Source of the DNA: Chloroflexota bacterium
Lineage (GTDB): Bacteria > Chloroflexota > Anaerolineae > UBA2200
Reading direction: 5' to 3'
DNA length: 46,022 nucleotides
NCBI GenBank assembly: GCA_030607875.1
Contig: JAUWJD010000030.1
Span: forward strand, 1-46,022
The notes beneath the pieces were generated by a model that saw only the letters and a list, made by a program, of their open reading frames with translations, had not been told where the DNA came from and did not search any database. Numbering within the stretch: the first letter of the stretch is position 1; every line of letters begins with the position of its first letter. The translations under genes were made by a program, and so were the position numbers. Shown here piece after piece: positions 1-7,393 of the stretch.

Positions 1-1689
1 CACCTGCAGGCTGGGCCGCCGGCTGGAGGTGCCGTTCTGCGCGCTGGCGAAGTAGAATATGCTCGTCGACCACGCCGATTGTCCACGCAGCAAGAGTCCT
101 TTGTTGCTCAGGCTATCGTTGACCCAGACCTGGACAAGCTGAGTGAGATCGAAGCTGTACCACTTGTTGATACCGCTGGTGGATACGCTAGTCTGCGGGG
201 TGGCACTGCGGTCGGTGGTCGTATCGTTGCAGCCGGGCTGGCCCCAAGGGTCGCCGATTCGTGCTCGGTTCCAGGTGGCCTTACAATCGTCAAACTGACG
301 CAGCACGCGGTAGGCGTCGATGGTCATGTTGGCCGCACCCCAACCTGTGGCATAGAGCTGCAAGGTGGCCTCAAGGACGGTGGCACCGGTGGGGATGGAA
401 AACAGGTCGAAGCGCACGAGGGCCGGATACTGCTGCTTGTAACCCAGCTTCAGCGAGTTTTGACCGCAGTAGTTGGCATCGGGGGCGTACACGTGGATGT
501 AGGTGTCCTCACAGCCGCTGTAGCCATCCAGCCCTTGTTGGAAGGTGACCGTCGTCTCGACGGGAACGCTGGTCTGGGTGGGTGTTGGCCCAGTCGTAGG
601 TGTATGCGTGGGCGTGTGCGTCGGGGTGGAGGTAGATGTCGTAATCAGCGCGTCAGTGTATTCCCTGAAATTGATGCCATGTGCTGTGATCACGCCAGGA
701 TAGACCGGATAGTCGTGATCAAACAACGACCCGTTGAACCCCTTGCCCGTTTCCCAATCATAGGGCTGGTCGTTCAGGCTGTACCACAGCCAGCGCTGCA
801 CCAAACGGTTCTCATCGGCAGGGTAGCCTAGATCATCATCGCGGGCTGCCAGAAGGTAGTCAAACGTTGCATCCATAAAGGCATTCACCCGTTCTGGGGT
901 ATATCCATATTCGACCGGAAAGAGCACCCCGTACTCACTGATGATCAGTGGCTTGTCCCGCTCACCCCGATCGCGCATCCAGGTGCGGAATTCCACAATC
1001 AGTTGCTGGAAGATCTCGATGTTGGCGTTGTCATCCGTAGTGTACAGGCGTCCGCTGGTCGCATCCAGGCCGCGCGGAATCTCGCAGCCCCACCCCCCAT
1101 CCTCCAGCTCTTGCAGGATCTGGATGTGTATGTTCCACACATCCACTGGCATAGGCTCGCTGTAAGTATCTTGATAGTGCTCCAGCACCCGATCCAGCCA
1201 TTCGAGGCGCAGCGGGGTGGGCTCAACCACACCACCGATGGCCACCCGCGCCGTCGCATCTCGCCCCTTGATGAACGCATACAACTGGTGGTACACCTCC
1301 GCATACTGCTCCGGAGTATTGTTGCCCTGCCAGATGCATTCCGGCTCATTGCCAATCATCCACAGGGCCCCCGGATTGGCGTCAACTATCGGGCCCAGTT
1401 GCGCCAGAGGTGGTGAGAAGGTGCCGTTGCTGACCCAGATGAGGTGAGCATATTCGATGCCACCAGGTCGTGGCGGATTGAGGTGGGTGGTCCAATCGGA
1501 ATACCAGCCGACATGGAGGGAGGCAACGTCATAGCCCGTGATCGCACCAAAGTCCGGCTGCAGGCCAACCCCAAAGCGATCCGTGGGCTGCGGGTACAGG
1601 GGACCTTGAGCGCGCGCCGCTGAGAACAACAGTATGACCAGGAACAGGCAGGCCAGTGCCTGCCAGAGAAGGGATCGAAGTCTGTTCAT
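1..1689 (-). CDS. Secreted clan-A glycoside-hydrolase-like protein with DNRLRE-type domain (partial at C-terminus)
   Basis: The gene reads from ATG at 1689 to the window edge, giving 563 codons without a stop. Residues 1-27 form a signal peptide ending near AARAQG. The catalytic-type domain (about 30-350) carries IGNEPE with the candidate acid/base Glu115 and ISEYGVL with the candidate nucleophile Glu252, as in clan GH-A TIM barrels (GH5/GH39-like). A short Thr/Pro linker (about 355-375) follows. The rest resembles a DNRLRE/carbohydrate-binding beta domain, with DTYIHVYAP near its start and RRPSLQV at the window edge; that ending is typical close to the domain end, so little is probably missing. 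It likely acts on polysaccharide outside the cell, substrate unknown. It is the last visible gene of the sortase operon, 65 bp after the Thr/Pro-rich gene, and is a paralogue of the gene at 2586-3500. Confidence 0.8.
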   Translation of the reverse strand, partial: MNRLRSLLWQALACLFLVILLFSAARAQGPLYPQPTDRFGVGLQPDFGAITGYDVASLHVGWYSDWTTHLNPPRPGGIEYAHLIWVSNGTFSPPLAQLGPIVDANPGALWMIGNEPECIWQGNNTPEQYAEVYHQLYAFIKGRDATARVAIGGVVEPTPLRLEWLDRVLEHYQDTYSEPMPVDVWNIHIQILQELEDGGWGCEIPRGLDATSGRLYTTDDNANIEIFQQLIVEFRTWMRDRGERDKPLIISEYGVLFPVEYGYTPERVNAFMDATFDYLLAARDDDLGYPADENRLVQRWLWYSLNDQPYDWETGKGFNGSLFDHDYPVYPGVITAHGINFREYTDALITTSTSTPTHTPTHTPTTGPTPTQTSVPVETTVTFQQGLDGYSGCEDTYIHVYAPDANYCGQNSLKLGYKQQYPALVRFDLFSIPTGATVLEATLQLYATGWGAANMTIDAYRVLRQFDDCKATWNRARIGDPWGQPGCNDTTTDRSATPQTSVSTSGINKWYSFDLTQLVQVWVNDSLSNKGLLLRGQSAWSTSIFYFASAQNGTSSRRPSLQV

Positions 1690-1754
1690 TTGTCCTGCTC
1701 ACTCCTCTCACATACCGTCCTTGAGGACATTGCTGACCGGTGTGCCATAATCGA

Positions 1755-2477
1755 TCATCTGAGTATACCATGAAAGTGGCGGGCTGACCAAACCCCTGGG
1801 TTGGCCTCGACCCTTGCCCTGCGTGCCACAAATGGCAAGAAGGTCATCCAGGATGTGTAAACCGGCGTGGACGTTGGCGTGTTTGTTGGGGTCAGCGTGC
1901 CCGTCGGAATCGACGTTCGTGTGGGTGACCTCGTGGGCGTCAGCGTGTTCGTCACAGGTGGTATCTGTGTCTCTATCAGCGTCAGCGTGGGTGTCAGCGT
2001 ACGTGTTGGCGTCCGTGTGGCTGTCTGCGTGAGTATCGGTGTGCCCGTCGCCGTCGCTATCCGTGTGTCGGTTGGCGTGAGGATCGGCGTACCTGTGTCC
2101 GTTGGTATAGGCGTGTGCGTAGCTGTTGAGGTTGATGTCCGTGTGTTGGTGAGTGTGGGTATCAACGTCTGCGTAGCGGTTGGGGTTGGTGTCTTTGTGT
2201 CGATCAGCGTGGGCGTCGGCGTATCTGTCGCCGTCGGTGGTTGTATGTTTGTCGGCGTCTGCGAAGCGGTCTGTGTTCTTGTCGACACCGGTGGCAACGT
2301 GTTGGTTGGCGTTTGCACCAAAGTGGGGATGGTGGGACCACTCTTCGGGGGCGCCCACTCAGCATTGCCCACGGACGCGACAATGGCAAATGCCAGCCCC
2401 AGACACAGAGTGATCGACAGCTTGGCCAGCCAGCTCACCTGGAACAGTTCTCTCCACACCCACCGAAGCCTTGTCAT
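1755..2477 (-). CDS. Thr/Pro-rich low-complexity secreted linker protein
   Basis: This is a 240-residue protein with an N-terminal hydrophobic segment (about 18-36) that may be a signal peptide or anchor. Residues 45-205 are a long Thr/Pro/Ile repeat of the TPTxTxT kind. Chloroflexota surface proteins often use such stretches as spacers, likely extended and possibly O-glycosylated. After the repeat comes TSWMTFLPFVAR, close to the YLPLVxR-type ending I associate with secreted proteins of this phylum, then a short polar tail. No enzyme domain is visible. The repeat makes all other frames look open, but only this frame has a plausible signal peptide and a ribosome site (CGGAGAA) before ATG. It lies between two glycoside-hydrolase-like genes in the same direction, so a surface-spacer or anchor role is an inference. 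Confidence 0.65.
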   Translation of the reverse strand: MTRLRWVWRELFQVSWLAKLSITLCLGLAFAIVASVGNAEWAPPKSGPTIPTLVQTPTNTLPPVSTRTQTASQTPTNIQPPTATDTPTPTLIDTKTPTPTATQTLIPTLTNTRTSTSTATHTPIPTDTGTPILTPTDTRIATATGTPILTQTATRTPTRTLTPTLTLIETQIPPVTNTLTPTRSPTRTSIPTGTLTPTNTPTSTPVYTSWMTFLPFVARRARVEANPGVWSARHFHGILR

Positions 2478-2585
2478 GGGTTGTTCTCCGTCGTTGTCTC
2501 TGGGCTACTGCGTTCTTGACGCTTTCTCCGACCGCTTTGGGATCCCACGTGCCCCGAGTGGCGCACTGAATCTCCTTGTCTACCG

Positions 2586-3500
2586 CTATTCGATCAGCTT
2601 GCTATACGTCACACCGAGGTCGGTCAGTTGCCCCTCTCTGGTCAGTAGATCCCCGTTGTAGAGCTCGTAGTGCGCAGAAAACCAGGCCCAGCACGTCACG
2701 ACCCCCGAGTCGAGCAGCCAGCGAACGGCGTTCTCCATGAAGGTCTGTATCTTCTCAGGTGGATCTACAGGCCGCCCGCAACACCCGTCGCCGTAAAGGA
2801 CACCGAACTCGGTCAGGAAGAGCGGTTTGTATCCATCTCCGATGGTCTCCATCCAGTGGCGAAAGGCCAGTATGCGGTGTTGGAACTCCCCAACATCATA
2901 GGGGTCCAAACCCGGCTCGAGAATGTAGTTGTGGATGTTCCAGCCATCAACACGTGGATAGCGGCCGTATCTTTCGCGGAAAGCCTCGCGAAATGCCTCT
3001 GCCCACTTCCAGTCAGCGTTGGCAATCCCCGCTGGCAAGATGCGACATCGTCGAGCACTTTGTGCCCAACCTTCAAACATGTAGTACAGTTCCGCATACT
3101 CTTCTGCTGACACATTGTCCTGGTTGGGGTCGTTCGGTTCATTCCCCAGCGACCACCAGGCAGAGCCGCTGGCCTGCATGGCAGCCGAGGCAGCGCCGCG
3201 ATCCGGCCGCACTTCCCAGCAACGGATCACGTGAAGCCGCTCATGTCCTTCGAGGGTGGGCGTGTCCCAGCGCCAATCCATGTACCAGACAGGGCCGATT
3301 GCGTCGAGCTGTGCTGCTGTCACAAGAATGTCGTCCAGAGCCACACCGACACCGAAGGGCGTAGAGAAGGGCTGCTCATCACGCCGTATGGTGCTGCAAC
3401 CTGAGCAAGAGAGAAGCGCTATGCACAAGATAACCAGCGATAGGCGAAGCATCTGCCTGCCGAGTCTCATCAGTTGCGGGAAACGGATTTCAAGGCGCAT
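2586..3500 (-). CDS. Glycoside-hydrolase-like lipoprotein (clan GH-A fold)
   Basis: The product has 304 residues. The N-terminus is hydrophobic and ends in LLSC (Cys32) or SGC (Cys35), so it is probably a lipoprotein. SLGNEPN places a candidate acid/base at Glu121 and FLTEFGVLYG a candidate nucleophile at Glu231. The spacing and the WNIHNYI segment match the paralogue at 1-1689, which is longer and has an extra C-terminal domain. The start at 3500 overlaps the end of the sortase gene by 11 bp, which suggests translational coupling; Met11 and Met17 are alternative starts that would give a more usual signal peptide. The fold and catalytic pair are clear, the substrate is not. A pure binding role is less likely because both glutamates are kept. 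Confidence 0.78.
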   Translation of the reverse strand: MRLEIRFPQLMRLGRQMLRLSLVILCIALLSCSGCSTIRRDEQPFSTPFGVGVALDDILVTAAQLDAIGPVWYMDWRWDTPTLEGHERLHVIRCWEVRPDRGAASAAMQASGSAWWSLGNEPNDPNQDNVSAEEYAELYYMFEGWAQSARRCRILPAGIANADWKWAEAFREAFRERYGRYPRVDGWNIHNYILEPGLDPYDVGEFQHRILAFRHWMETIGDGYKPLFLTEFGVLYGDGCCGRPVDPPEKIQTFMENAVRWLLDSGVVTCWAWFSAHYELYNGDLLTREGQLTDLGVTYSKLIE

Positions 3501-4224
3501 TTAGGTCCGCCCTCACCACAATGCGGTGAGTGTAGCTCCAGGCTGGCCAGCAGGTAATCAGGGTAAGCACAGGCTCGTCAGTCGGATCCAGCCATCTGGC
3601 GTGTGCGCGCTTCTCAGCCAAAGTCGCGCCCAATTCATCCAACACGAGCACAGTGTCAACAATGTACTCGTGACACCGGCCATCCACCGTATGGAGCTCT
3701 ACAATGTCCCCACTGGCCAGTTCGTCGAGACGACGGAACACTGCTCCTCCAGCATCTGAGCTGTGGGCAGAGAGGACACAGTTGCCAGGGTGTCCTGGAT
3801 CCGCACTGCCTCGGTGGTGACCAGCCGCTCCAGCCACCGTATCCCACACCCCGCGCATTTCCTTACCAACGCGGACCACCTGCCAACCCACTTCCACCAC
3901 AGAAGCATCTAAACCAACTGCCGGGATGACGATCCGCAGCGGAGCAGAAAGCCGGTTGGGAGCCGAACCCGCGGTATTGATGGGCGTGGGAGGTGGCAAA
4001 CCCGTTGCCGCCGCTGCCGCCGTGGGACCAAGGCGCATCGCCATCTCCGGCGCTGCTGTGGTGCTGGGCGGCGAGGTCGGCATATCCGTTGTGGCGGGAG
4101 AAGTTATCTGTGCGCGGCGTGCTTGATCCATGCGATGCGCCTGAAACAGTGCGCCTGCAGCGATCAGGAACAACGCCAAGCCTACAAAGATGAGAAAGAT
4201 TCCTGCTCTCTTAGGGTTGTTCAT
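3490..4224 (-). CDS. Sortase-family transpeptidase (class D/E-like)
   Basis: From ATG at 4224 the protein has 244 residues: a membrane anchor (about 9-27), a Thr/Pro/Ala-rich stalk (about 40-90) and a C-terminal sortase domain. The catalytic residues are visible: His154 in VLSAHSSD, Cys225 in TLITCWP, and Arg234 nine residues after the cysteine. Sortases cut a sorting motif in secreted proteins and join the product to the wall or another surface amine. An upstream in-frame ATG at 4296 would put a hydrophilic extension before the anchor, so the shorter start is preferred. This is the first gene of the surface operon. Its substrate is not evident, because no gene in the window shows a standard LPXTG-type C-terminal sorting signal. 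Confidence 0.88.
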   Translation of the reverse strand: MNNPKRAGIFLIFVGLALFLIAAGALFQAHRMDQARRAQITSPATTDMPTSPPSTTAAPEMAMRLGPTAAAAATGLPPPTPINTAGSAPNRLSAPLRIVIPAVGLDASVVEVGWQVVRVGKEMRGVWDTVAGAAGHHRGSADPGHPGNCVLSAHSSDAGGAVFRRLDELASGDIVELHTVDGRCHEYIVDTVLVLDELGATLAEKRAHARWLDPTDEPVLTLITCWPAWSYTHRIVVRADLNAP

Positions 4225-4462
4225 CACTACCCCAGGTTGCTTCTTCGTCAGCAGGTCCGGTATGGACAGTGGTGTACATATCGGTGTGGCTGGCAAGGCA
4301 GCGGTTCTGCTTGAAACCCATAACTGAAGATCTAGCTCCCCAACAGCGCGGAGAAGCTTCCGGCCAAAGGCTGGCAGAGACAGCTCCCTGCGATCTAGCC
4401 TGAGGCTCCAACGGGCGGGGGCGGTGTACGAGCCATCCCGCTATCATCCTACTTGACTCACC

Positions 4463-4490
4463 ATTGTAGCTGGATTCGGACGTAGCTCAA
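4463..4490 (-). promoter_or_regulatory. Candidate promoter of the sortase operon
   Basis: On the minus strand TTGAGC (4490-4485) and TACAAT (4468-4463) are separated by 16 bp. Initiation would give a leader of roughly 230 nt before the sortase start. The match is fair and has no other support. Confidence 0.35.
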
Positions 4491-4510
4491 AACGTTGCCC
4501 TGCCGGCCTT

Positions 4511-4542
4511 TGGCGCAAAATACCTACAAAAAGTAGGCGCCG
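4511..4542. repeat. Short hairpin in the divergent sortase/ferredoxin spacer
   Basis: CCTAC-AAAAA-GTAGG (4523-4537) is a perfect 5-bp stem, extended outward by GGCG (4512-4515) and CGCC (4538-4541) with a bulge. It sits in the roughly 530-bp divergent spacer between sortase and ferredoxin, outside both candidate promoters. I see no gene in this spacer. Confidence 0.4.
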
Positions 4543-4637
4543 AAATTCTAGCTACCGCGTAAAGAAGGAGAACCCGCGAATTTTGCAGCTCAGTTCTCGA
4601 TCCGGTTTTCGGCTCTCTGCCGTGCTGCGCCCGCTAT

Positions 4638-4666
4638 TTGCCCCTAGATGCTTCTAAGGCTATGAT
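4638..4666 (+). promoter_or_regulatory. Candidate promoter of the ferredoxin-AOR operon
   Basis: TTGCCC (4638-4643) and TATGAT (4661-4666) are spaced by 17 bp. The leader to the ferredoxin ATG is about 80 nt and ends with a good ribosome site (AGGAGGAG, about 4738-4745). I looked for a molybdenum/tungsten-cofactor riboswitch in this leader and did not recognise one. Confidence 0.5.
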
Positions 4667-4755
4667 ATGCGGTATCTTTCGCTGGAAAAGGATGCTTCAC
4701 GGAAGCCACCCGATCCTGGTCTTGAACAGCTCATCACAGGAGGAGACTTCGAACA

Positions 4756-5196
4756 ATGAAAGTGCTTGTCTTTACCCCCGATCTGTGTGATGGTTGCCGT
4801 ATCTGCGAAGAAACTTGTTCCCAGACGTGGTTCAAGGAAGTGAATGCAGCCAAGGCAGCTATCCACATCTCCGAACTGGAGGATCAACCCGGCCGCTTTG
4901 TTGCCAACGTCTGCAACCAATGCGGTGAGTGCATAGACATCTGCCCGACGATGGCCATCAAACGTGACAAGCGCGGCATCGTGCGCATAGACAAGAAACT
5001 GTGCGTGGGCTGCCTGTCCTGTGTGGGCTTTTGCCCCATCCTGGCTATGCGCGTGCACGCTGACTACACCGTGCCGGTCAAGTGCGTGGCCTGCGGCCAA
5101 TGCGCCAAAAAATGCCCCACGGGGGCGTTGTCTGTCCAAGACCTGGCAGATGCGGAATGGACCGAAACAGAAAAGCGGATGAAGGTGGTGGCATAA
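4756..5196 (+). CDS. Four-cluster-motif ferredoxin, electron partner of AOR-family enzyme
   Basis: The 146-residue protein holds four cysteine sets of the CxxCxxCxxxC type: Cys11/14/17/21, 53/56/59/63, 83/86/89/93 and 110/113/116/120. The last three have the usual Pro after the fourth cysteine. Each set could help bind a [4Fe-4S] cluster, so the protein may carry up to four. There is no signal peptide, so it is cytoplasmic. The stop codon overlaps the start of the next gene (TAATG), a strong sign that it is the dedicated electron-transfer subunit of that oxidoreductase. Two-subunit AOR systems with a polyferredoxin are known in bacteria; the downstream acceptor here is not shown. Confidence 0.9.
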   Translation: MKVLVFTPDLCDGCRICEETCSQTWFKEVNAAKAAIHISELEDQPGRFVANVCNQCGECIDICPTMAIKRDKRGIVRIDKKLCVGCLSCVGFCPILAMRVHADYTVPVKCVACGQCAKKCPTGALSVQDLADAEWTETEKRMKVVA

Positions 5197-7367
5197 TGGC
5201 ATCGATAGAAGCGATTCGCGCGGCACACAAGGTTCTGGCAGAGTTTGAGTACACTCCTGCCAAGGTCGAACGGGGCTATGCCAACCAGACACTCTACGTG
5301 AACGTCTCCGACAACACCATTGTCAGCAAACCCGTTGATAAGAAGATGAAGCACACCTTCATTGGTGGGCGCGGGTTCGGGCTGTGGCTGTTGTGGAACG
5401 CCGTCCACGATGATACACATTGGGACGACCCGGAGAACGAAGTGATCCTCTCCTCTGGGCCCATTGGCGGCACGACGGCTTATCCTGGCGCGGGCAAATC
5501 CATCGCCGTGAGCCTCTCTCCGCTCACCCATACCGTTGTTGACAGCAACGTGGGCGGGCACTTTGGCCCATTGCTCAAGTTCGCTGGCTGGGATGCGAGC
5601 GAGGTTCAGGGCATTGCAGAGCAAGAGGTGAGCGTCTTTGTCGATGGCAACAAGGGCCTGGTGCAGATCATCGCCGCCCCGCATGAAGCAGACGACAGCT
5701 ATCTGCTGCCCCAGCAGGTTCTGGAGCTTTTCGCCGACGCGCCGGAGGAGAAAGCAGGCATTTCTTCGGTCTCGGCAGGCCCAGGATCTGAACACACGCT
5801 GATCGGTTGTCTGAATGTCAGCTTCTACGATGTGCGCCGCAAGTTCCCGCGCCTGAAGCAAGCAGGGCGTGGCGGCATTGGCTCGGTGTTGCGCCAAAAG
5901 AAGGTCAAGGCCCTGGTGGTCAAGTACGTGGGTGTCAAGGCAGACTCGAATGCCCCGGCCGACTGGGAAGAACTGACCCGCGTGGGCAGCAAGATGCAGC
6001 GCGAGATCCACGACCGGGACCCGATCATGAATGACATGCGTGGTGGCGGCACCACGATGCTCACTAGTATCATGAATGAGTTCGACCTGCTGCCGGTGCA
6101 CAATTTCCGCTACGGTTCACATCCCGAAGCGGAGAGACTGTACAAGGACCAGTTCAAGCCTTACTTCAGCCTAAACATCCCCAATGGGTGTTGGTACGGC
6201 TGCACCCTGGCTTGTGCCAGTTGCGTGGAGCGCTTCCAACCCCGCACCGGTCCCTACAAGGGCCAGTGGGTGAACGTAGACGGCCCAGAGTATGAAACCA
6301 TCGCTGGCATCGGCTCGAACTGCGGCATCTTTGATGCGCACGCTGTGTTGGAGGCCAACTTTTACTGCGATACGTACGGCATTGACACCATCTCCTTCGG
6401 CACGGCCCTGGCCTTTGCCATGGAGTGCTACGAAGAGGGCATCCTGAATCAGGAGCGGACCGGCGGCCTGGAGCTAAGGTTTGGCAATGCCGAGGCGATG
6501 CTGGAACTGCTGCACCAGATGGCCAGGGGCGAGGTCTTTGGCACGGTCGTGGGGCAGGGCATCCGCCGCATGAAACAGCACTTAATGCAGAAATACGGCG
6601 CCGATCCACAGTTCCTGCAGGACATTGGCATGGAATGCAAGGGCCTGGAATACTCCGAGTACGTGACCAAGGAATCGATCGCCCAGCAGGGCGGCTATGG
6701 CCTGGCCAACAAAGGCCCCCAGCACGACGAAGCGTGGCTGATCTTTATGGATGCTGTCAGAAACCAGATCCCGACCTTTGAGGACAAAGCCGAGGCTCTG
6801 CATTACTTCCCCATGTTCCGCACTTGGTTCAGTTTGAACGGACTGTGCAAGCTGCCTTGGAACGACGTCGAGCCTGCCGACAACAGGACGGCCTACGAGC
6901 CACGGGTGGCGGCCCGAGTTCCAGAGCACGTGGAGAACTATATCCGGCTGTTCACCGCCGTTACCGGTCGCCAGGATGTCACGAAACCGGAAGATCTCAT
7001 CCTGATGTCGGAAGCGGTGTACAATTTCCAGCGGCTCTTTAATCTGAAAATGGGCTTTGGCACCCGTGAGCACGACGCGGTGCCCTACCGTTCGATGGGG
7101 CCGGTGACCCAAGAGGAATACGAATCGCGCGCCGACCGCTACGACTCACAACTGGAAGAAATCGGCTTCAATCCTGGGGGCAAGAGCACAGCAGAGAAGA
7201 TGGCTGCCTTGCGTGCGCACCGGGAGCAGCGCTACGAGTCGCTGATCGACGCGGTATACAAACGCCGTGGCTGGACGCCGGAAGGCATCCCCACTCTGGA
7301 GACGGTGAAGCGCCTGGGCATTGACTACCCTGACGTCGTGGCTTTGATCGAGAAGCACACCGCATAA
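5196..7367 (+). CDS. Aldehyde ferredoxin oxidoreductase family tungsten/molybdenum enzyme
   Basis: From ATG at 5196, overlapping the ferredoxin stop, the product has 723 residues. The N-terminal AOR domain shows FIGGRGFG (about 55-62), the VGGHFGPLLKFAGWD segment (119-133) and the QAGRGGIGSVLRQKKVKAL stretch (222-240), hallmarks of the bis-pterin-binding fold. The iron-sulfur ligands are Cys332, 336 and 340 in GCWYGCTLAC, with a likely fourth at Cys551 (LNGLCKLPW). The first spacing is CxxxC, unlike the CxxC of classical archaeal AOR and closer to bacterial WOR5/BamB-like relatives. Family members oxidise aldehydes to acids or perform related low-potential two-electron chemistry with a W- or Mo-pterin. 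The actual substrate cannot be read from the sequence. No pterin-synthesis genes lie nearby. Confidence 0.9.
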   Translation: MASIEAIRAAHKVLAEFEYTPAKVERGYANQTLYVNVSDNTIVSKPVDKKMKHTFIGGRGFGLWLLWNAVHDDTHWDDPENEVILSSGPIGGTTAYPGAGKSIAVSLSPLTHTVVDSNVGGHFGPLLKFAGWDASEVQGIAEQEVSVFVDGNKGLVQIIAAPHEADDSYLLPQQVLELFADAPEEKAGISSVSAGPGSEHTLIGCLNVSFYDVRRKFPRLKQAGRGGIGSVLRQKKVKALVVKYVGVKADSNAPADWEELTRVGSKMQREIHDRDPIMNDMRGGGTTMLTSIMNEFDLLPVHNFRYGSHPEAERLYKDQFKPYFSLNIPNGCWYGCTLACASCVERFQPRTGPYKGQWVNVDGPEYETIAGIGSNCGIFDAHAVLEANFYCDTYGIDTISFGTALAFAMECYEEGILNQERTGGLELRFGNAEAMLELLHQMARGEVFGTVVGQGIRRMKQHLMQKYGADPQFLQDIGMECKGLEYSEYVTKESIAQQGGYGLANKGPQHDEAWLIFMDAVRNQIPTFEDKAEALHYFPMFRTWFSLNGLCKLPWNDVEPADNRTAYEPRVAARVPEHVENYIRLFTAVTGRQDVTKPEDLILMSEAVYNFQRLFNLKMGFGTREHDAVPYRSMGPVTQEEYESRADRYDSQLEEIGFNPGGKSTAEKMAALRAHREQRYESLIDAVYKRRGWTPEGIPTLETVKRLGIDYPDVVALIEKHTA

Positions 7368-7393
7368 CGAGACCCTCAAGGGAAGGCGCTGGG

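Noticed and set aside
1708..2358. Minus-strand open frame rich in His/Asp/Thr overlapping the Thr/Pro gene
   Set aside because: It is the same repeat read in another frame. The frame at 1755-2477 has the signal-peptide-like start and the typical C-terminal ending.
1867..2661. Plus-strand 264-codon open frame rich in Val/Gly across the Thr/Pro gene
   Set aside because: It is the complement of the Thr/Pro repeat; it has no signal, ribosome site or family resemblance, and runs into the glycoside-hydrolase gene.
1755..4224. LPXTG sorting signals in the sortase operon
   Set aside because: I checked the ends of the complete proteins; neither has LPXTG followed by a helix and basic tail. The first gene's end is outside the window.
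4667..4755. Molybdenum/tungsten-cofactor riboswitch before the ferredoxin-AOR operon
   Set aside because: The leader is only about 80 nt and I could not find the conserved stems of that RNA.
5064..6101. Minus-strand 345-codon frame inside the AOR gene
   Set aside because: It covers a region with a certain AOR domain on the plus strand and resembles no family; high-GC shadow.
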